A stretch of 64,000 nucleotides of DNA from Haloarcula sp. CBA1127 (GTDB lineage: Archaea; Halobacteriota; Halobacteria; Halobacteriales; Haloarculaceae). The stretch's first letter is position 1; each line of letters begins with the position of its first letter. Made by a program: the position numbers and the translations under genes. The stretch lies in assembly GCF_001485575.1 (NCBI RefSeq), contig NZ_BCNB01000006.1:2852001-2916000 (forward strand), in the 5' to 3' direction. Positions 18,759 through 28,244 of this stretch are shown here, piece by piece. Below the pieces are notes generated by a model that was given only the letters and a program-made list of their open reading frames with translations, did no database searches and was not told the origin of the DNA.

Positions 18759-20105
18759 TTACTCGGTGAGCTTGATCATGTTGCCGTTGCGGGTGATGTG
18801 GAGGTCCCGTCCGGCTTTGTAGCCCATGTTTTCGGCGAGGTCGACGTACGGTGCGAAGCCTTCGAGGCTCTGGTGAGCCGGAATGATGTTCTTCGGCTGA
18901 AGCGCGTCGATCATTTCGTAGTGGCCCTCTTCGCGGAGGTGGCCCGAGACGTGGATGTCGTCGTAGATGCGTGCGCCCTGCATGCCCAGAAGCTTCTCGG
19001 ACTGGTAGCGCTGGCCCTCGTTGGTCGGCTCTGGAATGACCCGAGCCGAGAAGAGGACCTTGTCGCCGTCGTCTAGCTCGTAGGGCGTCTCGCCGCGGCC
19101 CATGCGGGTGAGCATCGCGCGTGGCTCGCCCTGATGGCCGGTGACGATCGGGAGGAAGTTCTCCTTGCCCTCGTTCATGATCCGCTTGAACGTCCGGTCG
19201 ACGGACTTTCGGTGGCCGTACATCCCCAGGTCCTCGGGGAAGTCGACGAAGTCAAGCCGTTCGGCGGTGCCGGAGTACTTCTCCATCGAGCGACCGAGCA
19301 GCACCGGCTGACGGCCGATGTCGTCGGCGAACTCGACGAGGCTCTTGACACGAGCGATGTGTGAGGAGAACGTCGTCGCGACGATACCGCCGTCGTAGTC
19401 GGCGACGCTGTCCATCACGTCTTTGAGGTGGCGACGCGCCACGGACTCGGAGGGCGTGCGGCCCTTCTTGCCCGCGTTCGTACAGTCCTCGATGTAACAG
19501 AGGACACCTTCGCCCTCACGGCCGATCTCGCGGAACCGCTTCATGTCGATTGGGTCGCCGATGACCGGGGAGTGGTCCATCCGCTTGTCCAGCCCGTAGA
19601 CGACCGAGCCTTCCGGCGTGTGGAGGACAGGGTTGATGGCGTCGATGATGGAGTGCGTGACGTTGACGAACTCCAGTTCGTTGCGCTCGCCGATGGACAT
19701 CGTCTCGCCAGCGTCCATCTTGACGAGGTCGTTCTGGACGCCGAACTTCTCCTCGCTCTTGATCTGCTGTTTGACGAGTTCGATAGTAAAGGGCGTCGCG
19801 ACGATCGGTGCGTCGTAGCGGTGGGCGAGCTTGGATATCGCACCAATGTGGTCGAGGTGACCGTGTGTCGGGACGATAGCCTTCACATCGCCTTCCAGGT
19901 CGGACATGACCCGGTCATCCGGAATGGCACCCATGTCGATGAGGTCCAGCGAGTGCATCCGTTCCGTTTCGACGTTGTCGTGAATCAGTACCTTCGAGAG
20001 GTTCAGGCCCATGTCGAAGATGACGACGTCGTCCCCTGCACGGACGGCCGTCATCTGTCGGCCTACAGCCTCGTAACCGCCAATTGTCGCAATTTCGACT
20101 TCCAT
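18759..20105 (-). CDS. rnj: RNase J (beta-CASP 5'-3' exonuclease)
   Basis: A 448-residue metallo-beta-lactamase/beta-CASP nuclease. The metal-binding motif HGHLDHIGA starts at residue 81, and the later [19 protein letters not shown] and [10 protein letters not shown] segments match motifs of the family. Archaeal RNase J degrades RNA 5' to 3'. ATG 20105 gives the usual N-terminus [18 protein letters not shown]. Linkage to mevalonate-pathway and prenyl synthase genes is conserved in many archaea, for reasons that are not settled. Confidence 0.9.
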   Translation of the reverse strand: MEVEIATIGGYEAVGRQMTAVRAGDDVVIFDMGLNLSKVLIHDNVETERMHSLDLIDMGAIPDDRVMSDLEGDVKAIVPTHGHLDHIGAISKLAHRYDAPIVATPFTIELVKQQIKSEEKFGVQNDLVKMDAGETMSIGERNELEFVNVTHSIIDAINPVLHTPEGSVVYGLDKRMDHSPVIGDPIDMKRFREIGREGEGVLCYIEDCTNAGKKGRTPSESVARRHLKDVMDSVADYDGGIVATTFSSHIARVKSLVEFADDIGRQPVLLGRSMEKYSGTAERLDFVDFPEDLGMYGHRKSVDRTFKRIMNEGKENFLPIVTGHQGEPRAMLTRMGRGETPYELDDGDKVLFSARVIPEPTNEGQRYQSEKLLGMQGARIYDDIHVSGHLREEGHYEMIDALQPKNIIPAHQSLEGFAPYVDLAENMGYKAGRDLHITRNGNMIKLTE

Positions 20106-20369
20106 GGTTGTAGCTCCGAGTGGAAAGCCGGCCGCGGGCATCCGGTGGGGCACGGCAACGACGGTATCTGCAATGTAGGCGACTTCGTCCGCGTCGGCGC
20201 TCCAGGCCAGTCGGGTACGCCCGTAGCCTGTGCAACCGCAGTGGGAGGGACTTCCGTCCCGCAACTTACATCCGCCGTCTGCCGGCCGCCAAACCGCAGT
20301 CCACGGGCGGCCGTGCGCTCGGTTACTTCGGACTACAACGGCGCTTCTTAAAACGGTGTGGGTTCGTCG

Positions 20370-21875
20370 CTACTCGTCGTCTAAGGGGTCCGAGAGCGGG
20401 TCGTCGTCACTGGAAACGTCGAAGCCAGTGACACCGTCGTCCGCGAGCGTCGCGTCCTCGTCGTCAGTCGCGTCCGCGTCCTGAGGCTCCGCCTCGCCCT
20501 GCACGCTCTCGTCGACCCCGGAGCCGGATTGCTCGTCACCAGTGCCGCCACCGAACAGGTCGTCCGTCGTCCGCGGGCCACCGGACGTGTCTTTCTCACC
20601 AGATTCGTCGAGTAATCGGGTGTCCTGAGTCACGGCGTCATGCTGGTCCGCCTCGTCGGTATCCGGCGTGCCGGCACCAGTGGGTTCGGTATCGGCGTCA
20701 GATTCGGTTTCCCAGTCGTCGGCTGGCGCTGGTTCGTCCGCTCCCCAGTCGTCAGCCGCCGCGGGTTCCTCGCTCCGTGTATCGAACTCCGCAGGGTCCG
20801 GCGGAGTCCACTCCTGTGGTTCCGTGCTCGGCTCCGGTTCCTCGGCGGCGTCCTCAGCGAGCAGATCTCGATCCGACTGCGCGCTGGGTTCGGACTGCGG
20901 TTCTACCGTTTCCGAGTCACCGGCGAAGTCCGACGGTGATGGCTCCGCAGTGGTGTCGTCCACCGCTTCAGGTTCTGGTCCGGCAACGTTTTCGGCCGGC
21001 TGCTGGTTCAATATCTGTTCGTCCTGCTCCGCCGGGGCTGTCTCTACCGCGTCTTCGTCCGTCACCGGGTCCATCGCGTCGTCCGCTAACGGTGGTTCCC
21101 GTGTGTCGTCGATTCCAAGAGCGTCCTCATCAGTCGCCGGGCCGTCGTCCGTCACCGGGCCAGCATCCGTCGCTGGGTCAGCATCTGCCAGCGGATCGTC
21201 GTCGGCCGCCGTCACCGGCGCGTCGTCAGTCCCGGCCGTTGCAGTGTCGGAGGAAGCAGACGGCGCTGCTGCGTCGGATGGGTCAGGGTGTTGCTGTGCG
21301 GGCGCGTGGATTCCCGAGTCACCGGCCGAGTCAGTGTTCGGCTCGGAGTCCGCGACCGGTTCCGAAACTTCAGACTCGCCGGTCGCCGGCTCGGCAGCCG
21401 GGTCAGCAGCCGGGTCAGCAGCCGGCTCGGTATCCTGAGAAACCGCCGGCTCAGGCCCAGCCGGCCCTGGCGTCGGCTCGTCGGACTCCGAAGTCGGTTC
21501 GGTAGCCGCTGCGGCACTACCATCGACAGTTTCAGTTGCTGCCTGATCGCTTGTTGGAGGACTGGCGGCCGCCATATCACTCGTATCACGCCGTGCTGTC
21601 TGGGCCGCGAGCGTGCCCGCCATCGTCGCGTCGGCGATGAGCTTGTGGGTCAAGCCGAGCACGCCGGAGAGCAACAGGAGGCCACCGAGCGCACCGACGA
21701 CGATGCCGAGTACCGCACGATAGCCCGCGTTCCCCGAGAGCGAGCCGAGCGAGCCGTTCTGTATCAACACGTACCCTGCAGCGATGAGGCCGCCACCGAC
21801 GCCGGCGACGACAAGTAATGTCCCGAGAAACCTCGTTCCGTATCGATAGACGTCGGTCAGACCTACTGCAGACAT
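20370..21875 (-). CDS. Membrane protein with ~400-aa acidic disordered tail
   Basis: A 501-residue protein. Residues 1-110 contain two or three hydrophobic segments (LGTLLVVAGVGGGLIAAGY and VLGIVVGALGGLLLLSGVLGL). The rest is an Asp/Glu/Ala/Thr/Pro/Ser tail with short repeats such as DPAADPAAEP and almost no hydrophobic residues, so it is likely disordered. The N-terminal part resembles haloarchaeal permease-like domains of unknown function (DUF7139-type), though I am unsure. It lies between isopentenyl phosphate kinase and RNase J, where an IPP isomerase gene is often found. ATG 21875 starts just before the first membrane segment. Confidence 0.75.
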   Translation of the reverse strand: MSAVGLTDVYRYGTRFLGTLLVVAGVGGGLIAAGYVLIQNGSLGSLSGNAGYRAVLGIVVGALGGLLLLSGVLGLTHKLIADATMAGTLAAQTARRDTSDMAAASPPTSDQAATETVDGSAAAATEPTSESDEPTPGPAGPEPAVSQDTEPAADPAADPAAEPATGESEVSEPVADSEPNTDSAGDSGIHAPAQQHPDPSDAAAPSASSDTATAGTDDAPVTAADDDPLADADPATDAGPVTDDGPATDEDALGIDDTREPPLADDAMDPVTDEDAVETAPAEQDEQILNQQPAENVAGPEPEAVDDTTAEPSPSDFAGDSETVEPQSEPSAQSDRDLLAEDAAEEPEPSTEPQEWTPPDPAEFDTRSEEPAAADDWGADEPAPADDWETESDADTEPTGAGTPDTDEADQHDAVTQDTRLLDESGEKDTSGGPRTTDDLFGGGTGDEQSGSGVDESVQGEAEPQDADATDDEDATLADDGVTGFDVSSDDDPLSDPLDDE

Positions 21876-22048
21876 AGTCGCATAATTGATAACAGAGGAC
21901 AAATATGTTACGACGGTTGAGGAAGTGATATTTAGCTTACCTGTCCGTCGAGAGCAAGCAGTGATACCGCTCCGTCGGCCAGTTTGAGTTTGACTTCGAG
22001 TAATCGCGCTCTGAGCAGAGTTCACTGACGACAAGACTGGTAGTCCCG

Positions 22049-22801
22049 TCAGCCAGCGTCATCACCAGCGATAGTCGTCCCCGGACTCTCACCGGCGAGA
22101 AACGCAGAGAGCGCGTCGGGGCCGAACACGAGCGCAGGGGCCGAGAGTGCGAGCAGCGCACGGACCTTGCCGGCCATCCCGCCCGACACGTCCGTCGCAT
22201 CGCTCCCACCAAGGGCTGATGCTACAGCCTCGAATGCCTCGACGCGGTCGATAACGACCCCGTCTTCGTCGAGCACGCCAGGAACGGTCGAACAGACGCC
22301 GACGCGGTCAGCATCGACAGCGGGCGCGAGTTCGACGACCAGTTCGTCGCCGCTCAGAACCGTCGCGCCCGCGCCGGTATGTACGACGAGGTCGCCGTGA
22401 AGGACTGGGACGAACCCCTCATCAAGCAGCGTCGTGACCTGCGCCGTCGGCAGTGAGAGGTCGCCGTCGGCGTCGCGTGCGGCCGCCGAGAACGGGTGGA
22501 CCGGAACAGCCGGAACTCCTGCCTCGGAGAGTGCATCTACGACAGCGGCGTTGAGGCGGCACATCGCACCGTGGATGGCCTGTACGCCCGCCACGTCGTG
22601 AGTTCCCTCGGTCGTGCTGACGCCGTAGTCGGCGGCGTGGTGGTGGCCGAAGCTCCCGCCGCCGTGCACGATGACGATGTCCTCGCCGACTGCCGAGTCG
22701 GCGATAGCTGACACCGCGGCCGACAGTGCGGTTCGGTCGACCGTCTCGGGTTCATCTTTTTCCGTGATGACGCTCCCGCCGAGTTTGAGGACGACTGTCA
22801 T
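22049..22801 (-). CDS. ipk: Isopentenyl phosphate kinase
   Basis: Phosphorylates isopentenyl phosphate to isopentenyl diphosphate in the archaeal mevalonate pathway. The 250-residue protein has the amino-acid-kinase fold: KLGGSVITEKDEPE at the N-terminus, and IVHGGGSFGHHHA near residue 45 with the catalytic histidine of the family. DVSGGMAGKVRALL near residue 205 is also diagnostic. The start overlaps the end of mevalonate kinase by four bases, so the two steps are encoded together. Confidence 0.9.
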   Translation of the reverse strand: MTVVLKLGGSVITEKDEPETVDRTALSAAVSAIADSAVGEDIVIVHGGGSFGHHHAADYGVSTTEGTHDVAGVQAIHGAMCRLNAAVVDALSEAGVPAVPVHPFSAAARDADGDLSLPTAQVTTLLDEGFVPVLHGDLVVHTGAGATVLSGDELVVELAPAVDADRVGVCSTVPGVLDEDGVVIDRVEAFEAVASALGGSDATDVSGGMAGKVRALLALSAPALVFGPDALSAFLAGESPGTTIAGDDAG

Positions 22802-23781
22802 TCCTGCCGGACTCCGTCGGTGTCCAGCTCGGCCCGGAAGACATCCTCACACCCCGGTGTGTACTTCAGCGCCGTGAGTGCGTCATCCGTCTCGTCCAGC
22901 GCGACGATACAGCCGCCGCCACCAGCCCCGGTGAGTTTCGCGCCGTGGGCGTCGGCGTCGCGGGCCGCCCACACCATCGAGTCTAGCGACCGCGAGGAGA
23001 CGCCCAGCGCCGAGAGCAGTCCGTGATTGAAATCCATCAGCTCCCCGAGCCGTTCGTAGTCGCCCGTTCCCAGCACTGACTCACCCTCGCGGACGATGTC
23101 GCCGATTGCCGTGACGGTGTCGGCGGCGAAATCGTACCTCCCGCGGAGGTCCCGAACGCCGGCGACCAATGCTCCAGTATCGCCGGCCCCACCGTCGTAG
23201 CCGATGACGAAGGGGAGGGTGTCGATGCCCTCCAGCCGCCGGCAGTCGTCGCCCTCCACGCGGACCGCCCCGCCCATTGCCGAGCAGAACGTGTCCGCCC
23301 GTGAGGCTTGCCCGTCCTGAACCGCGTGTTCGACCTGATAAGCGCGGTCGGCGATTTCGCTCGCCGGCAGTTCGACGCCAAGTTCTCTCGTCGCCGCGTC
23401 TATCGCCGCGACGACGAGCGCGGCCGACGAGCCCAGCCCCGCCCCGAGCGGGATGTCGCCCTCGACGGATATCTCGAAGCCCGCTTCAGGCGCATCGGCC
23501 GCGTCACGGGCCTGTGCGACCGCTTCGTTGACGTATCCCATCCCAGCTTCGACGAGCGATTCGGCGACATCCACGTCCGGATGGCTCTCCCCATCACCGG
23601 AGTACTCGACGGTAAAGCCGTCCAGTTGCAAGTCGTTCGCGTGGATACGTAATCCCTCGTCGATCTCGGTTGCCGTCACGTGCACCCGCCGCTCGATGGC
23701 GCAGGGCACCGCCGGCTCGCCGTAGACGACCGCGTGCTCCCCGAACAGGTACACCTTCCCGGGAGCGCTCGACGTGACCAT
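22798..23781 (-). CDS. mvk: Mevalonate kinase
   Basis: ATP-dependent phosphorylation of mevalonate in isoprenoid lipid synthesis. A 327-residue GHMP kinase with the N-terminal motif PGKVYLFGEHAVVYG, the phosphate-binding motif DIPLGAGLGSSAALVVA near residue 113 and the C-terminal KLTGAGGGGCIVAL. It is the first gene of a leftward isoprenoid cluster with isopentenyl phosphate kinase, RNase J and the prenyl synthase. A BRE-like ccgaaaac on the minus strand lies about 30 bp upstream. Confidence 0.92.
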   Translation of the reverse strand: MVTSSAPGKVYLFGEHAVVYGEPAVPCAIERRVHVTATEIDEGLRIHANDLQLDGFTVEYSGDGESHPDVDVAESLVEAGMGYVNEAVAQARDAADAPEAGFEISVEGDIPLGAGLGSSAALVVAAIDAATRELGVELPASEIADRAYQVEHAVQDGQASRADTFCSAMGGAVRVEGDDCRRLEGIDTLPFVIGYDGGAGDTGALVAGVRDLRGRYDFAADTVTAIGDIVREGESVLGTGDYERLGELMDFNHGLLSALGVSSRSLDSMVWAARDADAHGAKLTGAGGGGCIVALDETDDALTALKYTPGCEDVFRAELDTDGVRQE

Positions 23782-23848
23782 ACCCGCTCGTGTGCACCCC
23801 GGGCGTTAGGCGTTTTCGGAGTCGCCGGTCAGGACGACTGTCGGAGCC

Positions 23849-26026
23849 CTATTCGGACACAGTGGCAACGTCGGTAAATTCGAACCGTGCGCCGCCGTCG
23901 GTCCCGCTCTCGATACGGACCGTCCAGCCGTGGGCGTCGGCGACCTGTTTCACGATGCTCAGGCCGAATCCGGTTCCCTCTACCGCCGTCGAGTAACCGG
24001 CGTCAAACACGTCTCCGTGGTCGGCCACAGGGATGCCGTGACCGTCGTCCGCGACGTAGAAGCCGTCGGCCAGTTCGCCCACGATCACAGTCACGTCGTC
24101 ACCGCCGTGTTCGATCGCGTTGCGGACGAGATTCTCGAACAGTTGGCGGAGGCGGCTCTCGTCGGCGCGGATGGGTCGGGCTATGTCAGTGCGGAGCGAC
24201 GCGGCTTTCGTGTCGACGTTTTGCCAGCACGTCTGGACGAACGGTTCGAGGTCGACCACGACGGGCGACGCAGGTGACGCGCCGTCGCGTGCGAGCGTGA
24301 GCAGGTCGTCGATGAGCGTATCCATTCGCTGGTGTGCCCCGTCGATGGCGTCGATATGCTCGCTATCGGACTCCTCACGCAGTAGTTCGAGCTGTCCGCG
24401 CGCGACGGTCAGCGGGTTCCGCAGGTCGTGGCTGACGACGCTGGCGAACTGTTCGAGCTGTTCGTTTTGCTGTTCGAGTTCCTGCTCGCGTTCCTTGCGC
24501 TCCGTGATATCGCGGCTGATCGCCAGAAACCGGTCGTCGCCGTCGAGGCTGAGTCGGAGCAGATGTACTTCGACCGGCATCGTCGACCCGTCGCGGCGTT
24601 CGTACAGGCCTTCGAACTTGCGGCGCTCGTCGACACTGAACCCGGAAAGCTGGGTCTGCACGTCCTCTGCGTCGAACAGCAGGTCGAACTCCCAGATCGA
24701 CCGTCCAAGCACCTCGCTTTCGTCGTACCCCAGTTCCGCGCAGAACCGCTGGTTCACGTCACAGATCGTTCCGTCGGCGTCAAGCACGTCGATCATGTCC
24801 GGTGAGTTCTCGAAGAGGGCTTCCAGCCGCGACGACGTTTCTTCTAACCGTTTCTCGCGTCGTTTCCGCTCCGTGATATCCTGCTGGAACCCGACGTAGT
24901 TGACGACCGTCCCGTCGTCGCGAACCGGCGCGATCCGAATCCTGTTCCAGAATTCGGTCCCGTCTTTCCGGTAGTTCCGGAGTTCGACCGTCACCCGCTC
25001 CTCCGCGTCAATGGCGTCCCGCATTGTAGCGACGGACTCCGGATCGGTGTTCTCGCCCTGTAGCATTCGGCAGTTTTTCCCGAGCAACTCCGGAAGCGAA
25101 TAGCCAGTCAGGTCGCGGTAGTGGTCGTTGGCGTATATCAGCGGATTGTCCGTCTGGCCGGGGTCGGTGATAACGACACCGACCGGAGCCTCGTCTATCG
25201 CGCGCTTGTTCCGGAGTAGCTTCTGCTCACGCTCTTTCCGATCGGTGACATCCCGAGCGACGCAGACGATGCCGTCGATAACACCATCGACGACCAGCGG
25301 CGTTAGCTGGTACGCGACCACCGCGTGTCCGTGGCCGGGGAACTCTGCTTCGATTTCGCCGCTAAGTTGCTCCCGCGTTCCGTCGAGCAGTTCCTGGTAC
25401 CAGTCTGTCTTACCCTCGGCTCGAATACGCGGAACGAGTCTACTGGTCTGTCCTTCGAGCGCAGCGCGCGTCGTGTCGTACCACTCTGCTATGGTTTCGT
25501 TGACGATTTCGAACCGGCCCTCGGCGTCGTAGATGCAGGCCGCCTCCTGCATGGAGTTGACCATCCGCTCGTAGCTCTGGAGCGCTCGGTTCTGCTCGCT
25601 GGTAGCCTGCTGTGAGCGGTAGTGGTCGACGGCGTCCGTTATTCGGTTCGCCAGCCCGGCATACTGCTCGGAACCCGGCTCTTTCCTGAGGTAGTCTGTC
25701 ACACCGGCCGAAATTGCCGCGCTGGCGACTGCCTCGCTCCCCTGTGCGGTGTAGATAATAAACGGGAGGGCCGGGTACTCGTCGCGGACCATTTCCAGAA
25801 GGTCAATGCCGTTCCGTTCGGGCAGGGCGTAGTCGGAGACGAGACAGTCTACGGTATCGTCAGCCAGCCTCGCCACAGCTTCGGTAGCAGAGCGCGCCGT
25901 TTCGACCGTGAAACGGCCGTTCTCGCGTTCAAGCGCCGTTGACAGCGTTTCGGCGTCCTCCGAATCGGTGCCGACGTAGAGGACCTGAACCCTGTCGTCC
26001 CCGTTGACAGCGGTCTCAGACGTCAT
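23849..26026 (-). CDS. LOV-domain hybrid histidine kinase (receiver-PAS-LOV-PAS-HK)
   Basis: A 725-residue soluble sensor kinase. A receiver domain comes first, with phospho-accepting Asp near residue 65 (VSDYALPERNG). PAS1 (~150-260) follows, then a LOV domain (~275-385) with the photoactive Cys at 319 in GKNCRMLQG, flavin-contact asparagines in YAND, NYRKDG and FWN, and glutamine 381 in VGFQQD. PAS3 (~400-510) precedes HisKA (VSHDLRNPL, His 533) and the ATPase motifs FENLVRNAIEHG, VADDGHGIP and GTGFGLSIV. It probably senses blue light or redox. ATG 26026 was chosen; ATG 26038 is possible. Confidence 0.88.
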   Translation of the reverse strand: MTSETAVNGDDRVQVLYVGTDSEDAETLSTALERENGRFTVETARSATEAVARLADDTVDCLVSDYALPERNGIDLLEMVRDEYPALPFIIYTAQGSEAVASAAISAGVTDYLRKEPGSEQYAGLANRITDAVDHYRSQQATSEQNRALQSYERMVNSMQEAACIYDAEGRFEIVNETIAEWYDTTRAALEGQTSRLVPRIRAEGKTDWYQELLDGTREQLSGEIEAEFPGHGHAVVAYQLTPLVVDGVIDGIVCVARDVTDRKEREQKLLRNKRAIDEAPVGVVITDPGQTDNPLIYANDHYRDLTGYSLPELLGKNCRMLQGENTDPESVATMRDAIDAEERVTVELRNYRKDGTEFWNRIRIAPVRDDGTVVNYVGFQQDITERKRREKRLEETSSRLEALFENSPDMIDVLDADGTICDVNQRFCAELGYDESEVLGRSIWEFDLLFDAEDVQTQLSGFSVDERRKFEGLYERRDGSTMPVEVHLLRLSLDGDDRFLAISRDITERKEREQELEQQNEQLEQFASVVSHDLRNPLTVARGQLELLREESDSEHIDAIDGAHQRMDTLIDDLLTLARDGASPASPVVVDLEPFVQTCWQNVDTKAASLRTDIARPIRADESRLRQLFENLVRNAIEHGGDDVTVIVGELADGFYVADDGHGIPVADHGDVFDAGYSTAVEGTGFGLSIVKQVADAHGWTVRIESGTDGGARFEFTDVATVSE

Positions 26027-26196
26027 TCGGTATCCCATTCGAGTCCGGCCGTTTCGCCGGGATAGACGTCGCTCCACTGGTCAAGAGTAGCCGGAGCGAT
26101 ATGGCTCTGGAAACTGTTTTGGGACAGGTCCGGTCGCAGGACAACTGCAAACAGCGCGGGACGATTGCCGCCAGTGATGTTCTGCAGCAGTGTCAT
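26023..26196 (-). CDS. Possible 57-aa upstream ORF coupled to the LOV kinase
   Basis: A 57-codon frame starts MTLLQNITGG and ends GLEWDTE with its TGA overlapping the kinase ATG in an ATGA arrangement, the pattern used for coupled translation. Against it, third positions are less GC-rich than in neighbouring genes and the product is not acidic. No family was recognised. It may be a leader peptide, a small protein or chance. Confidence 0.25.
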   Translation of the reverse strand: MTLLQNITGGNRPALFAVVLRPDLSQNSFQSHIAPATLDQWSDVYPGETAGLEWDTE

Positions 26197-26397
26197 GGTG
26201 GTCAAGTAGTCGGCTATGAACGGAGTTCTCCCACAGTGACCGTGGCTGAAATCGGTCACCGGGGAGACGTTCAGGTCCGCTGTTCCTGCACGCTCACACG
26301 AGGTTCTGCAGTAAATAGCTGATGACCAAGTCGCTGTCACATCGATCCCGTACTGGGGGACGACGGCGACACCGGAGTGGCCACGTCAGGGTCTGCG
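26197..26397. other. Region between LOV kinase and P450, no gene seen
   Basis: About 200 bp upstream of the LOV kinase and downstream of the P450 gene. I see no convincing reading frame or RNA structure; it presumably holds the kinase promoter. Confidence 0.4.
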
Positions 26398-27735
26398 CTA
26401 CCGTTCCTGCACGCGCATCGACATTTTCTGTCGCGGATGGGCAGTCAGCGACGGCAACAGTTCCAGCGGCGTGTCCCCTTGGAACTCCAGTCGGTACTGG
26501 CTGGCCGTCGTTGCAGTGATGAGTTGCGCTTCGAGCATGGCGAGATGCTTCCCGATACAGTGGCGCGGGCCACCGCCGAAGGGGAAGTAGGCGAACCGCG
26601 GGCGTTCGCTCGCTCGCTCGGGCTTCCAGCGCTCCGGGTCGAACACCTCGGGGTCGTCGTAGAACCGTTCAGAGCGGTGGACTCCCCACTGTGGGACCAT
26701 CAGCGTCGTCCCGGACTCGACATCGTAGCCCGACAGCGTCACGTCTTCGGTTGGTTCCCGGAAAATGGTGTACACAGGCGGGTAGAGCCGCATCGCTTCC
26801 TGAATTACCCATTCGAGGTAGTCCAGTTCGCGGACGTGTTCCATCCCCGGCCGGTCGTCGCCGATGACATCGTCGAGTTCCTCGTGGACGCGCTGTTCGA
26901 CCTCGGGGTGTTCCGACAGCAGGAACCAGGTGTAGGTCAGCGTCAGCGCCGTCGTGTCGTGGCCCGCAAGCAGCATCGTCATCATCTCGTCGCGCAGTTG
27001 CTCGGGCGACTGGTTTCCATCGTCGCGAGCGCGCAAGAGCACCGACAGGAAATCCATCGGGCCGTCCTCGGCCGTCCCAAGTGATTCTTGACGGACCGCG
27101 ATGATGTCGTCCAGTACCTCGTCCAGCGTCCGCACGGCGCGGTCGAACTCAGCGTCGTCGGGCATCGGCATCCACTGGGGCATGGCGAACCGGATCGGGT
27201 CCGGTTCGAACCGCTGGCCCAGCGGCAGCAGTTGTTCCTCGATAGTCTGGACTCGCTGCTCTGAGAGTTCGACACCCATCATTAGGTCCAGAATCACGTC
27301 CAGCGTGACCCGGGTCATCGACTGCTCGGCGTCGATGACGTCGCCGTGGGACCAGTCGGCGATGCGGTCCTCCGCGTGGTCGGTGATGCGGTCGGCCATC
27401 CCCGACAGTCGCGCCATCGAGAACGCGGGGTTCGCGAGCTTTCGCTGCTGCTCCCACGTCTCTCCCTCGCTCAGCAGCAGCCCGTCACCCAGCAGGTCCC
27501 CCAGCGCGTCGCCCTGGAAGTCGGGCTTGCGGAACTGGTCGGCCTCCGAGACCAGCACGCGCTCGATCGCCGTCGGGTCACACAGCATGACCGTATCCAT
27601 CGGCCCCATGTCGAATCGGGCGACGTCGCCGTAGGCCCGCTCTAGCGCCGAGATGAATCGGAACGGGTCCCGAGCGTACGTGCGACTACTGCCGAACAGC
27701 GGTTCGCCCTTCGGTCCGGGCGGCGTCTTTGACAT
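26398..27735 (-). CDS. Cytochrome P450
   Basis: Heme monooxygenase of 445 residues. The I-helix motif AGHDTT is at residues 257-262, the ExxR motif EAMR at 313-316, the PERF-like segment at FDPERW, and the heme ligand Cys 393 in FPFGGGPRHCIGK. There is no membrane anchor, so it is soluble. The overall pattern is close to fatty-acid/terpene-hydroxylating bacterial-type P450s, but the substrate is unknown. A redox partner is not adjacent; a ferredoxin lies ~17 kb away. It sits between rpsB and mevalonate kinase with the LOV kinase, on the same strand. Confidence 0.92.
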   Translation of the reverse strand: MSKTPPGPKGEPLFGSSRTYARDPFRFISALERAYGDVARFDMGPMDTVMLCDPTAIERVLVSEADQFRKPDFQGDALGDLLGDGLLLSEGETWEQQRKLANPAFSMARLSGMADRITDHAEDRIADWSHGDVIDAEQSMTRVTLDVILDLMMGVELSEQRVQTIEEQLLPLGQRFEPDPIRFAMPQWMPMPDDAEFDRAVRTLDEVLDDIIAVRQESLGTAEDGPMDFLSVLLRARDDGNQSPEQLRDEMMTMLLAGHDTTALTLTYTWFLLSEHPEVEQRVHEELDDVIGDDRPGMEHVRELDYLEWVIQEAMRLYPPVYTIFREPTEDVTLSGYDVESGTTLMVPQWGVHRSERFYDDPEVFDPERWKPERASERPRFAYFPFGGGPRHCIGKHLAMLEAQLITATTASQYRLEFQGDTPLELLPSLTAHPRQKMSMRVQER

Positions 27736-27805
27736 CAGCTACTGTTAGTGTCGAACACGCTTGAATGGTATGCCAAATGTCGAAAAGAGCGTGGTTCAGG
27801 CACGT

Positions 27806-28207
27806 TTAGAGCCAGCGGTCGGCGTCTAGGTTCCAGTCGGTGTGTCCCCTTACCCAGACGCCGCCGAGACCACCGAGGGCGCTGAGGCCGACAGTGTACA
27901 GCAGAAAGAACGCGAACACGAGCGCCAGAAACAGGTCGTATCCGGGTGCTCCGGGCGGAATTCCGAACCCGAGGAGGCCGGCGATGTACAGCGCTGGAAT
28001 GAAGAGGGCAAGCAGGGGGACCATCGCGCAGACGCCGGCCAGCGTTCCCAGCCAGACCCCGGTTCGGTAGCCGCCGCCGTGGTTCGCTGCGGCCACGGCA
28101 CCGCCAGCTACCGATGAAAAAGGGATGAACGACAGCGCAACCGTGACGAGAGCCCCGATACCGGCGCTGGTCACCGACTCACGCATATACGTTCGTAGTA
28201 GTTGCAT
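27806..28207 (-). CDS. DUF5518-like membrane protein
   Basis: A 133-residue membrane protein with about four hydrophobic segments rich in Gly and Ala, including an AAANHGGGYRTGVWLGTLAG loop and a LLYTVGLSALGGLGGVW end. It resembles the haloarchaeal DUF5518 group of unknown role and is a clear cousin of the next upstream gene. ATG 28207 was taken; ATG 28186 (MRESV) is equally possible. Confidence 0.65.
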   Translation of the reverse strand: MQLLRTYMRESVTSAGIGALVTVALSFIPFSSVAGGAVAAANHGGGYRTGVWLGTLAGVCAMVPLLALFIPALYIAGLLGFGIPPGAPGYDLFLALVFAFFLLYTVGLSALGGLGGVWVRGHTDWNLDADRWL

Positions 28208-28244
28208 CCCCAGTGATGTAGTTACCGCCAGCGCGGCTGGCCGA

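Noticed and set aside
18759..20264. Longer RNase J start at 20264
   Set aside because: The 53 extra residues have no RNase J similarity, whereas [10 protein letters not shown] at 20105 is the known archaeal start.
26281..26416. A 12-13 bp repeat (gttcctgcacgc) near the end of the P450 gene
   Set aside because: Only two copies and short enough to arise by chance in this base composition.
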